A stretch of DNA of 64,000 nucleotides. Origin: Binatus sp035524375 (GTDB lineage: Bacteria > Desulfobacterota > Binatia > Binatales > Binataceae). Shown here piece by piece: positions 17,096 through 25,849 of this stretch. The DNA lies in assembly GCA_035524375.1 (NCBI GenBank), contig DATKOZ010000073.1, positions 1 through 64,000 of the forward strand, in the 5' to 3' direction. The translations under genes and the position numbers were made by a program. The notes under the pieces were generated by a model, which worked only from the letters and a program-made list of their open reading frames with translations, was not told the DNA's origin and ran no database searches. The first letter of the stretch is position 1. Each line of letters starts with the position of its first letter.

Positions 17096-17846
17096 TCGGG
17101 AATTTAAGGCGGTCGTAATCGACCTTTACGACACGCTGGTGGATTGGGAGCCCGCAAGTTTGCCCGTGCTCCAATGGCGCGGGCGTGAAGTTCGCAGCAC
17201 CGCGCCACTGCTCTTTCCGGTGCTGGAAGCGGAACTTGGCGAGCGCTTCGATCGGACGGCCTTTATGGAAGCGCATGACGCCGTCTACCTTGAAATTTTC
17301 AACGAACGCGCCGCCGATACGCCAGCCGAGACTACGTGCCACGAGCGAATGCTGCGCACACTCAAGCGCACCGGCCTTGAGCACGGGCACGCGCATGCGT
17401 TGGCCGATCGGTTGCGCGGAATACACATGGGCCGCATCCGCGAAGTCACCAAGGCGCCGGCCAGGCGCGTCGAAGCGATGAAGAAGATAGCGGGCCGCTA
17501 CCGGGTTGGCCTGATTTCCAATTTCGACGATGGAGAGACCGGGCATCAAATTGTCCGCGATACCGGAATACACAGTTTGTTTGAAGATGTGATCATCTCC
17601 GCCGATACCGGCCTGCGAAAGCCGCATCCGCTAATTTTTCAGCGAATTTTGGATTCGATGCGGCTCAAACCAACCGACGTTTTGTACGTCGGCGATACGC
17701 CGCGCGACGACGTGCTTGGCTCCAAGCGCGCCGGAATGTATTCGGCGTGGATCCGGCGGAAGGATCGTGAATTGCCCGAGGGAATCCCCGCGCCCGATTT
17801 CATAATCGGTGACTTGGCCGAACTGCCGGAAAAAATCGGTTTGTGA
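17088..17846 (+). CDS. HAD superfamily hydrolase, haloacid dehalogenase-like
   Basis: 252 residues, GTG start, overlapping the previous gene by 8 bp. HAD motif I is IDLYDTLVD: the nucleophile Asp is kept but the usual second Asp is Tyr, as in 2-haloacid-dehalogenase-type members (DxYGT). Motif II is ISNFDD, the Lys is in LRKPHP, and motif IV is GDTPRDDVLGSKRAG. The cap is helical (residues ~20-100). It acts on a small phosphate ester or haloacid, and the substrate is not predictable. Confidence 0.85.
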   Translation: MADREFKAVVIDLYDTLVDWEPASLPVLQWRGREVRSTAPLLFPVLEAELGERFDRTAFMEAHDAVYLEIFNERAADTPAETTCHERMLRTLKRTGLEHGHAHALADRLRGIHMGRIREVTKAPARRVEAMKKIAGRYRVGLISNFDDGETGHQIVRDTGIHSLFEDVIISADTGLRKPHPLIFQRILDSMRLKPTDVLYVGDTPRDDVLGSKRAGMYSAWIRRKDRELPEGIPAPDFIIGDLAELPEKIGL

Positions 17847-17847
17847 A

Positions 17848-18381
17848 ATGGCCCGCGCCATGAAGCGGCCGCCGGTAATCGCCGTCATCGGTGCCGGTGA
17901 CGCTCCGGCCGCCGTGTGCCGGCTCGCCCGCCAAGCGGGCGGCGAGATCGCGCGGCACGGCGCAATACTGATCTGCGGCGGGCGCGGCGGCGTGATGGAA
18001 GCCGCAGCGGCCGGGGCGCGAAGCCGGGGCGGACGAACGATCGGCGTTTTGCCCGGGTACGATCGCCGCACCGCGAATCGTCATATCGAGCTGGTGATTG
18101 CGACCGGGATGGGAGAAGCGCGCAACGCGATCGTCGTTGCCAGTGCCGACGCGATAGTCGCGCTGGCGGGCGAGGGCGGCACGCTGGCCGAGATCGGGTT
18201 CGCAAAAAAAATGCGCAAACCGGTGGTGGCGCTCAATTCATGGGCAGAAATTGCAGGACTGCATCGTGCAGGCACGGCTTCGGCTGCTGTCGCACTTGCA
18301 ATAGAGACGGCCGCGAAACGCCGTTACACAAATCACGGACGTATTGATAATGTAGGAAATCGCGCCGGGAGGATCAGGTAG
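17848..18381 (+). CDS. TIGR00725 / LOG-like Rossmann protein
   Basis: 177 residues from the ATG at 17848, one base after the HAD stop. Rossmann-like fold with an early VIAVIGAG strand, ILICGGRGGVMEAAAAGA and VALAGEGGTLAEIGFA, the last corresponding to the PGGxGTxxE nucleotide-binding motif of LOG/YvdD-type proteins with the first residue changed. The family includes cytokinin-activating phosphoribohydrolases and uncharacterised TIGR00725 members; the latter fit better. The last ~25 residues are polar and poorly conserved-looking. Confidence 0.8.
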   Translation: MARAMKRPPVIAVIGAGDAPAAVCRLARQAGGEIARHGAILICGGRGGVMEAAAAGARSRGGRTIGVLPGYDRRTANRHIELVIATGMGEARNAIVVASADAIVALAGEGGTLAEIGFAKKMRKPVVALNSWAEIAGLHRAGTASAAVALAIETAAKRRYTNHGRIDNVGNRAGRIR

Positions 18382-18383
18382 AA

Positions 18384-19757
18384 ATGCATGATTTCAGATT
18401 TGGCGTGGCGAAACTATTTGCGATTGCCGTATCGGCGGCAATTGGGTTCGTCGTAATGCAGTCCAAGGGTGTCCGCGCCCAGGAAGCCGCTGCTGCGGCC
18501 GCTTCGCCCAGCGAGACAATCATCCACTATTTCGGGTACTCCGCCAGCGCTTCGGCTACCCCCTGCCAGACTCCGGTTGCGGACGGCGCCGCTCCCGTCG
18601 GATCGCTCACGTACATAAGTTCAAGCGGACTGCTGTTTGGCCGCACGACCACGACCGTAAATGCGCGGCCCGCCGGTGGCGGCGTCATTTTCCAATCGAA
18701 TACCGACGGCTCGGATTATCAGATCGACCACACTTTTCCCGCGTCGGTGTCAGGTACATCGCCCGACGACGGTTTCAATCCGCGCCACGATTCGATGACC
18801 ATTGTCGGCGACCAGCTATTTGGAACGGCGCTTGAGGGAGGCGAAAGCAAGGGCGGTGTAATTTTTTCGATCGGCAATGACGGCGGCAATTATGCGTTCA
18901 CACCCCATCAGTTCGATGCCGCCAACGTTAATCCGACCAACTGGGGCGCGGCAGCGCACAGTTGTTTCGTAAACGATCAACCGGCCGGCCTACTCTATGG
19001 AATGACATCGGAGGGCGGCACGCAGGGCAGCGGAAAAGGAAACGGGGTCATCTTCTCATTCAATCCCGTAACCGACGTTTATACGCCGCTTTATGATTTC
19101 GATGGCGCCAAGAACGGGTCCGATCCGCATGGCGCGCCGATCCTCGATCCCAGTGGGACAACGCTCTATGGGATGACGCGCGAGGGCGGGAAAAGCAATC
19201 AGGGCGCAATATTTTCGTTTAGCCTCACGACCAAGAAAATCAAAAATCTTCATAGCTTTAGTTGCACGCCGGGCAGCAAGGGCGCGTGCATCAGCGCGCA
19301 CAATGGTGCGACCTCGGACCACGGCAAGCTCGTTCAAGCCGGCAAGACGCTGTACGGCGTCACGTCGCTCGGCGGCAAGTATGGCTATGGCGTGATCTTT
19401 TCGATTCATACCAACGGCACGTTGTTTAAGGTGCTTCACAGCTTCGGCGCGCCAGTCGTGAACGACGGACAAAATCCATTCGGCTCGCTGCTGCTTGACG
19501 GCACCACGCTGTATGGGATGACCCAGAATGGCGGAACGGGCGGATTGGGGACTGTCTTCTCGATCCAGACCAGCGGTAAAAACTACGTGAAGCTTTATGA
19601 CTTTCAGGGCCAGCTCCATGGTTTCACGGACGGCGCCAATCCGATCGACAACGTAATCAAGATTGGAAATACCCTCTACGGAATGACCGAGAACGGCGGA
19701 TGCGGCAAAAGCGGCGGCAACGGCGTAATCTTCGCGCTTGCGCTGCCCGGCAGTTAA
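18384..19757 (+). CDS. secreted GloVer-repeat beta-propeller protein
   Basis: 457 residues. N-terminal signal peptide (hydrophobic core around residues 10-27, Ala-rich cleavage region near 33). The mature part consists of 7-8 repeats of ~50 residues with the pattern LYGMT..GG....G(V/T)(I/V)FS....G....LH.F, the GloVer tandem repeat found in surface or secreted proteins. No catalytic motif. It follows the LOG-like gene by 2 bp but differs in function. Surface location is inferred. Confidence 0.85.
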   Translation: MHDFRFGVAKLFAIAVSAAIGFVVMQSKGVRAQEAAAAAASPSETIIHYFGYSASASATPCQTPVADGAAPVGSLTYISSSGLLFGRTTTTVNARPAGGGVIFQSNTDGSDYQIDHTFPASVSGTSPDDGFNPRHDSMTIVGDQLFGTALEGGESKGGVIFSIGNDGGNYAFTPHQFDAANVNPTNWGAAAHSCFVNDQPAGLLYGMTSEGGTQGSGKGNGVIFSFNPVTDVYTPLYDFDGAKNGSDPHGAPILDPSGTTLYGMTREGGKSNQGAIFSFSLTTKKIKNLHSFSCTPGSKGACISAHNGATSDHGKLVQAGKTLYGVTSLGGKYGYGVIFSIHTNGTLFKVLHSFGAPVVNDGQNPFGSLLLDGTTLYGMTQNGGTGGLGTVFSIQTSGKNYVKLYDFQGQLHGFTDGANPIDNVIKIGNTLYGMTENGGCGKSGGNGVIFALALPGS

Positions 19758-19760
19758 TCG

Positions 19761-20522
19761 ATGCCGGCGTTGCTCGACTCGATACGCCGCGCCTGCGCAC
19801 CGTTTGGGTTCAATCTGTCCGCCGCGGTTCCGGTTGCCCGCTACGATGCGGCGGTAAACGAAGCGGCGCGGGCCGGCGCGATAGATCCGCGCGCGAAATC
19901 GATCGTCATCATCGGCAATGGTGGCGGTATGATGTGGAAGGCGCTAAAGACCCACGCGGAACAAAATCCCGAATGGTGGGAGCGCGAAAACCCGCTGGAT
20001 GACTTTACCCGCGAAGTCATCGAGCGGGAGGCCGCGACGGCCGCTCGGAATTCGGGCGCGCACGTCACCGTAGTTTATCCATTCATGTCGGGTGGCGGCC
20101 CGACGCTGAATTTTATCGAGTTGGCCAAAGTCGCCGGTATCGCCGGACCGAGCATTCTTGGCGTTGCAGTGCATCCGGTGTACGGCCCCTGGATCGCCTT
20201 TCGCGCTGCGCTGCTAATCGACGTGGAGATTGATTCGCCGGGCGACGCAGTTGGCTTCGACCCGTGTCCCGGATGTCGCGCGCGCTCATGTATCGCGGCC
20301 TGTCCGGTTGGCGCAATCAATTTTTCGGCGGGATGGGACATTCCAAAATGCCTGACCCATCGCGTGGAGGTCGAGGCCGATTGTGCGCGGCGATGCCATG
20401 CGCGGGTTGCGTGCGTCCTTGGACCGGAGCATCGCTATCCGGACGACGAGATGGCGTACCATCAGATGCGCGCGCTGCGCTCAATGCGTCCTTACTATGA
20501 CGCACATCTAAAGCAGCGCTGA
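19761..20522 (+). CDS. 4Fe-4S protein related to epoxyqueuosine reductase (QueG)
   Basis: 253 residues. The N-terminal ~180 residues have the alpha/beta character of QueG-like corrinoid-dependent reductases. Residues ~170-190 hold CPGCRARSCIAACPVGAI, a ferredoxin-like cluster site. Further cysteines follow (CLTH, CARRCHARVAC). It is shorter than QueG (~350-380) and has only one clear 4Fe-4S motif, so it is better called a QueG-related ferredoxin-type protein than QueG itself. It ends 3 bp before the convergent hemB stop. Confidence 0.7.
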   Translation: MPALLDSIRRACAPFGFNLSAAVPVARYDAAVNEAARAGAIDPRAKSIVIIGNGGGMMWKALKTHAEQNPEWWERENPLDDFTREVIEREAATAARNSGAHVTVVYPFMSGGGPTLNFIELAKVAGIAGPSILGVAVHPVYGPWIAFRAALLIDVEIDSPGDAVGFDPCPGCRARSCIAACPVGAINFSAGWDIPKCLTHRVEVEADCARRCHARVACVLGPEHRYPDDEMAYHQMRALRSMRPYYDAHLKQR

Positions 20523-20525
20523 AAT

Positions 20526-21779
20526 TTAAGCGCGCAGCCTGCGGGCCACGTCTTTTGCAAAGTAGGTGAGGATCAAATCGGCGCCGGCGCGTTTGATCGA
20601 AGTTAGCACTTCGAGCACGGCGCGATCCTCGTCGATCCAGCCGTTCTGGCCGGCCGCGCGGATCATCGAATACTCGCCCGACACGTTATAGGCTGCGACT
20701 GGAACGTTGAATTTTTCCTTCACGCGCCAAATCAGATCGAGATACGCCAGCGCCGGCTTGACCATCACGATGTCCGCGCCTTCGTCGATGTCGAGCGCGA
20801 CCTCGCGGAGCGCCTCCCGTCCGTTGGGCGGATCCATCTGATATGAGCGCCGATCTCCAAACTGAGGCGCCGAACTCGCCGCTTCGCGGAACGGACCGTA
20901 AAACGCCGACGCGAATTTGGCAGAATAAGCCATGATTGAAACGTGGCTAAATTTGTCTTCGTCCAGTGCGCGGCGGATCGCGCCGACCCGCCCGTCCATC
21001 ATGTCCGACGGCGCGACTATGTCTGCGCCCGCGCGCGCATGGGAGAGTGCGGTTTTGGTCAGCAACTCTAGCGTCGCATCGTTATCCACCTCTCCGCCCC
21101 ATACCAGCGGTTCCAGCGGCACCAAGCCGAGCATCTCGTTCTTGATTTCCTCTATCAGCCGCACCTTGCCGGCCTCGGTAAGCAGGCGCCCTTCCACGTC
21201 GAGGATGTTGGAGATCGCCTCGGTGATCTTTTGCGAGGCCAGCGGCGGCTCCAGGCTCTCCAAGCGCGAAACATCAAGCGAATCGAACAAGTGGTTACAC
21301 ACTTTCGCCTTGAGTTGCTGAAAACCCTCCCCCTGAACGTCCGTGGGCTTTCGCCGCTCCTGAGGCCCGGTGGCGGTCGCGATTGCGCCGCAATGGCCGT
21401 GATCGGTGTATTCGCACATGCACACGTCAGTAATCACCGCCATCCCGGGAATGCGTTCCTTGATCTCGCGGATCGCGCGCTGGACCGCGCCGTCATCCTT
21501 CCATGCCTCGCTGCCGAGAGCATCCTTGCGCTCCGGGATTCCGAACAGGATCACAGCCGGGACACCCGCCGAATAGGCCTCGCGCGCCTCGATGACAATG
21601 TTGTCGACCGACATTCGCGCCACCCCCGGCATCGCTTCAACCGGCTGCTTCACATCGCGGCCCGGACATACGAACATCGGCAGTATGAGATCGTCGGGGG
21701 AAAGTCTGGTCTCGCGAACCATCCGGCGGATGGTCTCGGTGCGGCGCAGGCGCCGCGGGCGATTGAGCGGAAATGCCAT
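20526..21779 (-). CDS. hemB: porphobilinogen synthase with inserted CpaF-derived domain
   Basis: 417 residues against the usual ~325. It condenses two 5-aminolevulinate molecules to porphobilinogen. Catalytic Lys288 (YSAKFAS) and Lys341 (VMVKPALAYLD) are intact. The zinc cysteines Cys120, Cys122 and Cys130 lie in DVCMCEYTDHGHCG. Right after this loop, residues ~138-228 do not belong to HemB: they are a near copy of the N-terminal domain of CpaF (35900-37300). HemB sequence resumes at GEVDNDATLELL. The frame is intact across both joints, which argues for a working fused enzyme. Identification as HemB is certain; the effect of the insert is unknown. Confidence 0.95.
   Translation of the reverse strand: MAFPLNRPRRLRRTETIRRMVRETRLSPDDLILPMFVCPGRDVKQPVEAMPGVARMSVDNIVIEAREAYSAGVPAVILFGIPERKDALGSEAWKDDGAVQRAIREIKERIPGMAVITDVCMCEYTDHGHCGAIATATGPQERRKPTDVQGEGFQQLKAKVCNHLFDSLDVSRLESLEPPLASQKITEAISNILDVEGRLLTEAGKVRLIEEIKNEMLGLVPLEPLVWGGEVDNDATLELLTKTALSHARAGADIVAPSDMMDGRVGAIRRALDEDKFSHVSIMAYSAKFASAFYGPFREAASSAPQFGDRRSYQMDPPNGREALREVALDIDEGADIVMVKPALAYLDLIWRVKEKFNVPVAAYNVSGEYSMIRAAGQNGWIDEDRAVLEVLTSIKRAGADLILTYFAKDVARRLRA
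21099..21368 (-). other. in-frame CpaF N-terminal domain copy inside hemB
   Basis: Encodes HemB residues 138-227. The core (residues 147-227) aligns without gaps to CpaF residues 38-118 (36011-36253) with 69 of 81 residues identical and about 196 of 243 bases identical by hand count. The weaker preceding match GPQ.R..... lines up with CpaF residue 27 onward. 27 codons differ silently and 12 by replacement. Both copies are all-helical (LESLEP.LASQK.TEAISNIL, then RLIEEIKNEMLGL). Confidence 0.9.
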
Positions 21780-21893
21780 GATGGGAGCGGGTTCCTGTCC
21801 AAGGAATTATATTCCCCGCGATTTCCAGATTGAAAGATTGCCGATAACGATGCCGGTATCCCGAAACTACATGATAACTTTGGTTTCGACGCA

Positions 21894-23837
21894 ATGAGTA
21901 CGCGGCGAAAGTTGCCGGAGCATCCGATGCTCTATGACCCTCGCGCGTGGCTTGCGGTGATTCTGGCGGTCACGGCGTTGATATTGAGCCGGAGCCTGCG
22001 CAACGAATTCGTATTCGACGATGAAAGCCTGATTCTGAACAACCGCTATATTGGGGACTGGTCGTTCCTGTGGAAGTCGGTTGTCAACGATGCATGGTGG
22101 TTCAGCGACCCGCATCACCTGCCTGCCGGCGCATATTATCGCCCGATCCTCGATATCTGGCTGGGGCTGGCGTTCCATTTGTTCGGGTATCACGCGGCGG
22201 GATGGCATGCGGCGATGATCGTGCTTCACTTGATCGTCGTATGGCTGGTTTACCGAATCGCATTTACGCTGACCGCCAATCCATGGACGGGGATTATCGC
22301 CGCCGCGTTGTTCGCGCTGATGCCGGTGCATGCCGAGGTCGCAATTTGGCCCGCCGCTATCGCATACCCTCTTAGCGCGGCCTTTCAGTTGAGTGCTTTC
22401 GAATTCTATCTGCGTGGTGGTGCGGACCCGGACCGAGATTCGCGGCGCCTGCTCGCATTGTCGTCGGGATTTTATGCAGCGGCGCTTATGACCTACGAAG
22501 GCGCAATCGTGTTTCCACTCCTGATCGCGGCGCACGCCGTACTGGTGCGGTCGGCATCGGCGAGAAGGACAATTCGGATAGCATTCCCATATGTGCTCGA
22601 AGCGGCGGTTTATGTGGCCATTCGATACTGTGTGCTCGGATTTATCAGCCGTCCCAATCCGTATAACCAAGCTACGCCGAGCGAAGCGATTTTGACGATT
22701 CCATCGGCGATCGTGACCTACGCGATGCTGCTGCTGATTCCATGGCGAGCCGGTCCCGCTCATGCACTGGAAATGGTGCAATCTGTGGTATCGCAAAGAT
22801 TTTATTTGCCGATAGTCGAATTGTTCGCGATATTCGGGGCCGGCATTATGCTGCTGCGGCACCACCAGCATCGCCGTCTTTATCTGTTCTGCGCGGCATG
22901 GATCCTGATCGCGATTCTGCCGGTGCTCAACCTCACGCTCACGATCATTCAGGATCGATACCTTTATTTTGCCTCGGTGGGCCTGTGCGTGATGGCCGCC
23001 GATGTTGCAGTCACATTCGCAAGCGGTGATGCGATCCGGAAGGTGATTTTTGGAGCAGGTCTGGCCGCTGTATCGGTCCTGTTCGCGGTGACGCTCTTTT
23101 CAATGCAGGGCTACTGGCACGACGACCTTACGCTGTTCACGCGATGTGTCGAAATGGATCCCAATTCCGGCTTTTGGCGCAGCCAGTTGGGCCTCACCTA
23201 TACGGTGCAGGGCGATTATCAAAACGCGCGTCTAGAGCTGGAGCGGGCGCATCAACTGGCGCCCGCCGACGGAAAAACCATTTACGACCTCGGGCGGGTT
23301 TATGAACGAATTGGCGATCGCGCAACGGCGGCGAAATTGATTGCTCAGGGAATCTCGCAATTCAAAGATCCGCCGCCGAGTGCATATGCATACCTGGCGA
23401 TGGTTGCCGACGCCGCCGGAGAGTCAAAGACCTCTGAATCCGCATTGATGCAGGCCGCTGCGCTACCGGATGGTGCCGCCACAGCGGCATTAACGCGGGC
23501 GCAATTGCAATTCATCCATGGCGATCACAAAGGTGCGGAAGAAAAATTCCGCCAATTGGAGGTCAGCAATCCGGACGACGTTGACGCGCTCACCGCGCTG
23601 GGCGCCGCGATGTCGGCGGATCGGCAATTTGATGAAGCGTTGTCGGCGTACCAGCGCGCGGCGCAGATCGCGCCGAACGACGCGAACTTGCGGTATCAGT
23701 GTTGCGACCTGCTACATCGCTTGGGCCGCGACCGCGAGGCGCGCGCGGAATGCACGATCGCGCTACAGATCGTACCGGATAATGCTGCCGCGCAGGCGCT
23801 GATGGCCGAGGTCGAGCGCAGCGCTGGATCGCCCTAG
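21894..23837 (+). CDS. GT-C-like membrane protein with C-terminal TPR repeats
   Basis: 647 residues. The N-terminal ~400 residues hold about ten membrane helices. The first periplasmic loop has FVFDDESLILNN, then YYRPILDIWLGLAFHLFG and GWHAAMIVLHL, the layout of GT-C transferases of the PMT/TMTC type, where the Asp pair is catalytic. The C-terminal ~230 residues are tetratricopeptide repeats (ALGAAMSADRQFDEALSAYQ and similar). It may transfer a lipid-linked sugar to protein. A paralogue is at 45931-47964. Its stop overlaps the convergent gene at 23834 by 4 bp. Confidence 0.75.
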   Translation: MSTRRKLPEHPMLYDPRAWLAVILAVTALILSRSLRNEFVFDDESLILNNRYIGDWSFLWKSVVNDAWWFSDPHHLPAGAYYRPILDIWLGLAFHLFGYHAAGWHAAMIVLHLIVVWLVYRIAFTLTANPWTGIIAAALFALMPVHAEVAIWPAAIAYPLSAAFQLSAFEFYLRGGADPDRDSRRLLALSSGFYAAALMTYEGAIVFPLLIAAHAVLVRSASARRTIRIAFPYVLEAAVYVAIRYCVLGFISRPNPYNQATPSEAILTIPSAIVTYAMLLLIPWRAGPAHALEMVQSVVSQRFYLPIVELFAIFGAGIMLLRHHQHRRLYLFCAAWILIAILPVLNLTLTIIQDRYLYFASVGLCVMAADVAVTFASGDAIRKVIFGAGLAAVSVLFAVTLFSMQGYWHDDLTLFTRCVEMDPNSGFWRSQLGLTYTVQGDYQNARLELERAHQLAPADGKTIYDLGRVYERIGDRATAAKLIAQGISQFKDPPPSAYAYLAMVADAAGESKTSESALMQAAALPDGAATAALTRAQLQFIHGDHKGAEEKFRQLEVSNPDDVDALTALGAAMSADRQFDEALSAYQRAAQIAPNDANLRYQCCDLLHRLGRDREARAECTIALQIVPDNAAAQALMAEVERSAGSP

Positions 23838-24298
23838 CGCCGCGATTTGGCACGGCACACCGAGGGCGCCTTCTTCTTGGCCGGCGCCTTGGATAGCTTG
23901 CCAGCAGGTCCGGCGATGTCGCCCATCGCCGCAAGTTCTTTAGGTGCTGTCATCAAGTAGGCGTCTTTCACGAGTTCGCCGACCATCCCCCAATCGACTT
24001 TTTTGACGTTCAATCGTGCGCCGACCCATCCCTTATGTCCCACATAGGGCGGCTTAAAATACTGCGCTGGTTTGGAATTAATGAGGATCTCCTGCACGAT
24101 CGGTGTCGCCTTGATCCATACCGCGATGTGGCCGCTCTCGTGATGATTGCAGTCGGTCATTGCGAACATCTTGCCGCCAATCCTGAAAGTGCATTCTCCC
24201 CAGGCTTCCTTTTCAGTGGCTTTGGGGAGCGCAAGGCAGATTTTCCGCAACCGGATTATCAGCGGATCGGAATCGTCATATTGTTTCGGGTGTGCCAT
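23834..24298 (-). CDS. MmcQ/YjbR family protein
   Basis: 154 residues. The CyaY-like MmcQ/YjbR fold is indicated by LRKICLALPKATEKEAWGECTFRIGGKMFA and later PPYVGHKGWVGARLN and VGELVKDAYLMTAPK. Family members are thought to bind DNA, but the role is unclear. The C-terminus is a lysine/alanine-rich tail (PAKKKAPSVCRAKSRR). It may be the last gene of the heme operon, 12 bp after cobA/hemD. Confidence 0.85.
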   Translation of the reverse strand: MAHPKQYDDSDPLIIRLRKICLALPKATEKEAWGECTFRIGGKMFAMTDCNHHESGHIAVWIKATPIVQEILINSKPAQYFKPPYVGHKGWVGARLNVKKVDWGMVGELVKDAYLMTAPKELAAMGDIAGPAGKLSKAPAKKKAPSVCRAKSRR

Positions 24299-24310
24299 CG
24301 GCAGGTTCTC

Positions 24311-25849
24311 TCACTTTCGGCGAAAATAGCCATCAATCGAGGCAATCAAAGTCTCGGTAGTGTAGTCGCGTGGCTGAACGACGACCTTGAATCCATATCG
24401 GCGCGCGGTTGCCGCGGTAATCGGTCCGATCGCCGCCGCTTTGATCCCTTTGACGGGCATGCGAAGGAGCGCGGCGAAATTTTCCACAGTGCTGGAGCTC
24501 GTGAAAGTGACGAGGTCGATCGCTTTCTCGGCAATCAGCGCACGAATCGGGCCCGGAGCGGCATTCTTGGGCTTGATCGTCCGATAGGCCGGTGCGACCA
24601 AGACTTCCCGTGCGCCCATCGCGCGCAGGCTCTTGGGCAATATGTCACGCGCGACCGCAGCGCGCGGAATCAGAATACGCGCACCGCGAATCCGTTTCGG
24701 CCCGATCGCGGGAATCAGCGCCTCGGCACGGTATTCGCGCGGCATCGCGGCAATCTTCAGTCCGAAGTCACGGACCCGATTCGATGTTGCCGGGCCGATT
24801 GCGGCGATCTTCGCTGTGCCGATTTCTCGGATGTCGCGGCCCAGCTTTTTGAGCCGATCGAAGAAGCGCTCTACTCCCGTCGCGCTTGTGAAGATGATCC
24901 AATCAATTGAGCCCAGGCGGGCAATTGCCCGGTCGAGTATCGCGTAGCTGGCCGGTGGCGCAATCTCGATTACGGGAAATTCGATAGCCTCCGCGCCCAT
25001 CGCGCGCAATTCCGCCGCGAATCTGGCCGCCTGCTCGCCGGCACGAGTTACCACAATTCGCCGGCCGAACAGCGGCATCCGCTCCGCCCATTTGAGCTTT
25101 TCCCGAAGCGCCGCACACTTACCGATCACGATGACCGCCGGCGATTGCAGCCGCGCTTGAACGCATTGTTCGGCCAGATTCGCAAGCGTCCCGGTAACGG
25201 TCTTTTGTCCCGCGGATGTTGCTTGCTGAATCGCGGCCGCCGGAGTGTTGGGCGGCAACCCTGCCGCTTTCAGTTTTTCCAGCGACTCGCGCATTCGCCG
25301 CGTTCCCATCAGAATCACGATTGTGCCGCGCCCAGCCTTCGCCGCCGTTGCCAACTCGCGCCACGGTGTCGCCAGATGGCGGCCCTTTTTCTCGTCCTCA
25401 TGTCCGGTGACAAAGGCGACGAACGAGCCGTATTCGCGATGGGTCAGCGGGATTCCGGCATACGCGGGCGCCGCGATTGCTGACGTAACGCCGGGAATTA
25501 CCTCGTATGGTATTCCCGCGCCTGCGAGCGCTTCGGCCTCCTCGCCGCCGCGGCCGAAAATGAATGGATCGCCGCCCTTGAGCCGCACGACGACGCGCCC
25601 CTTGCGCGCATGTTCGATGAGCATTCGGTTCAGGCGGGCCTGTTCGATACTGATTTCGCCGCCCCCCGTTTTGCCGGCATAGATGAGTTCAGCGCCCGGC
25701 GGAGCGAGCCTCAACAAGCCGGGATTTACCAGATGGTCGTAAATTACCGTATCGGCACGGCGCAGTACGTCCAGCCCCGCCATCGTGGCCAAGTTGATCG
25801 CACCCGGTCCGGCTCCTGTCAGGTAGACGATCCCCGCTTTCTTACGCAT
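24311..25849 (-). CDS. cobA-hemD: fused uroporphyrinogen-III C-methyltransferase / uroporphyrinogen-III synthase
   Basis: 512 residues from the ATG at 25849, which overlaps the hemC stop by 8 bp; the frame continues upstream but inside hemC. Residues 1-245 are the SAM-dependent methylase (VYLTGAGPGAINLAT, VVRLKGGDPFIFGRGGEE, PGVTSAIAAPAYAGIPLTHR) that makes precorrin-2. Residues ~255-512 are HemD, which cyclises hydroxymethylbilane (RRIVVTRAGEQAARFAAEL, DWIIFTSATGVERFF, LVTFTSSSTVENF). The fusion couples uro'gen III formation to the siroheme/cobalamin branch. Gene order cysG(N)-ccsA-hemA-hemC-cobA/hemD is contiguous. Confidence 0.95.
   Translation of the reverse strand: MRKKAGIVYLTGAGPGAINLATMAGLDVLRRADTVIYDHLVNPGLLRLAPPGAELIYAGKTGGGEISIEQARLNRMLIEHARKGRVVVRLKGGDPFIFGRGGEEAEALAGAGIPYEVIPGVTSAIAAPAYAGIPLTHREYGSFVAFVTGHEDEKKGRHLATPWRELATAAKAGRGTIVILMGTRRMRESLEKLKAAGLPPNTPAAAIQQATSAGQKTVTGTLANLAEQCVQARLQSPAVIVIGKCAALREKLKWAERMPLFGRRIVVTRAGEQAARFAAELRAMGAEAIEFPVIEIAPPASYAILDRAIARLGSIDWIIFTSATGVERFFDRLKKLGRDIREIGTAKIAAIGPATSNRVRDFGLKIAAMPREYRAEALIPAIGPKRIRGARILIPRAAVARDILPKSLRAMGAREVLVAPAYRTIKPKNAAPGPIRALIAEKAIDLVTFTSSSTVENFAALLRMPVKGIKAAAIGPITAATARRYGFKVVVQPRDYTTETLIASIDGYFRRK

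Noticed and set aside
21099..21368. Intein in hemB
   Set aside because: The insert lacks intein splice residues (no Cys/Ser at its start, no His-Asn at its end) and is too short and all-helical; it matches CpaF instead.
21099..21368. Assembly chimera of hemB and cpaF
   Set aside because: The two copies differ at about 47 of 243 bases, mostly silent codon changes, and both joints keep frame, which a misassembly would not produce.
21867..22871. 334-codon open frame on the minus strand
   Set aside because: Lies wholly antisense to the GT-C/TPR gene, is rich in Arg/Gln/His with no motif, and has no ribosome site; a high-GC shadow frame.
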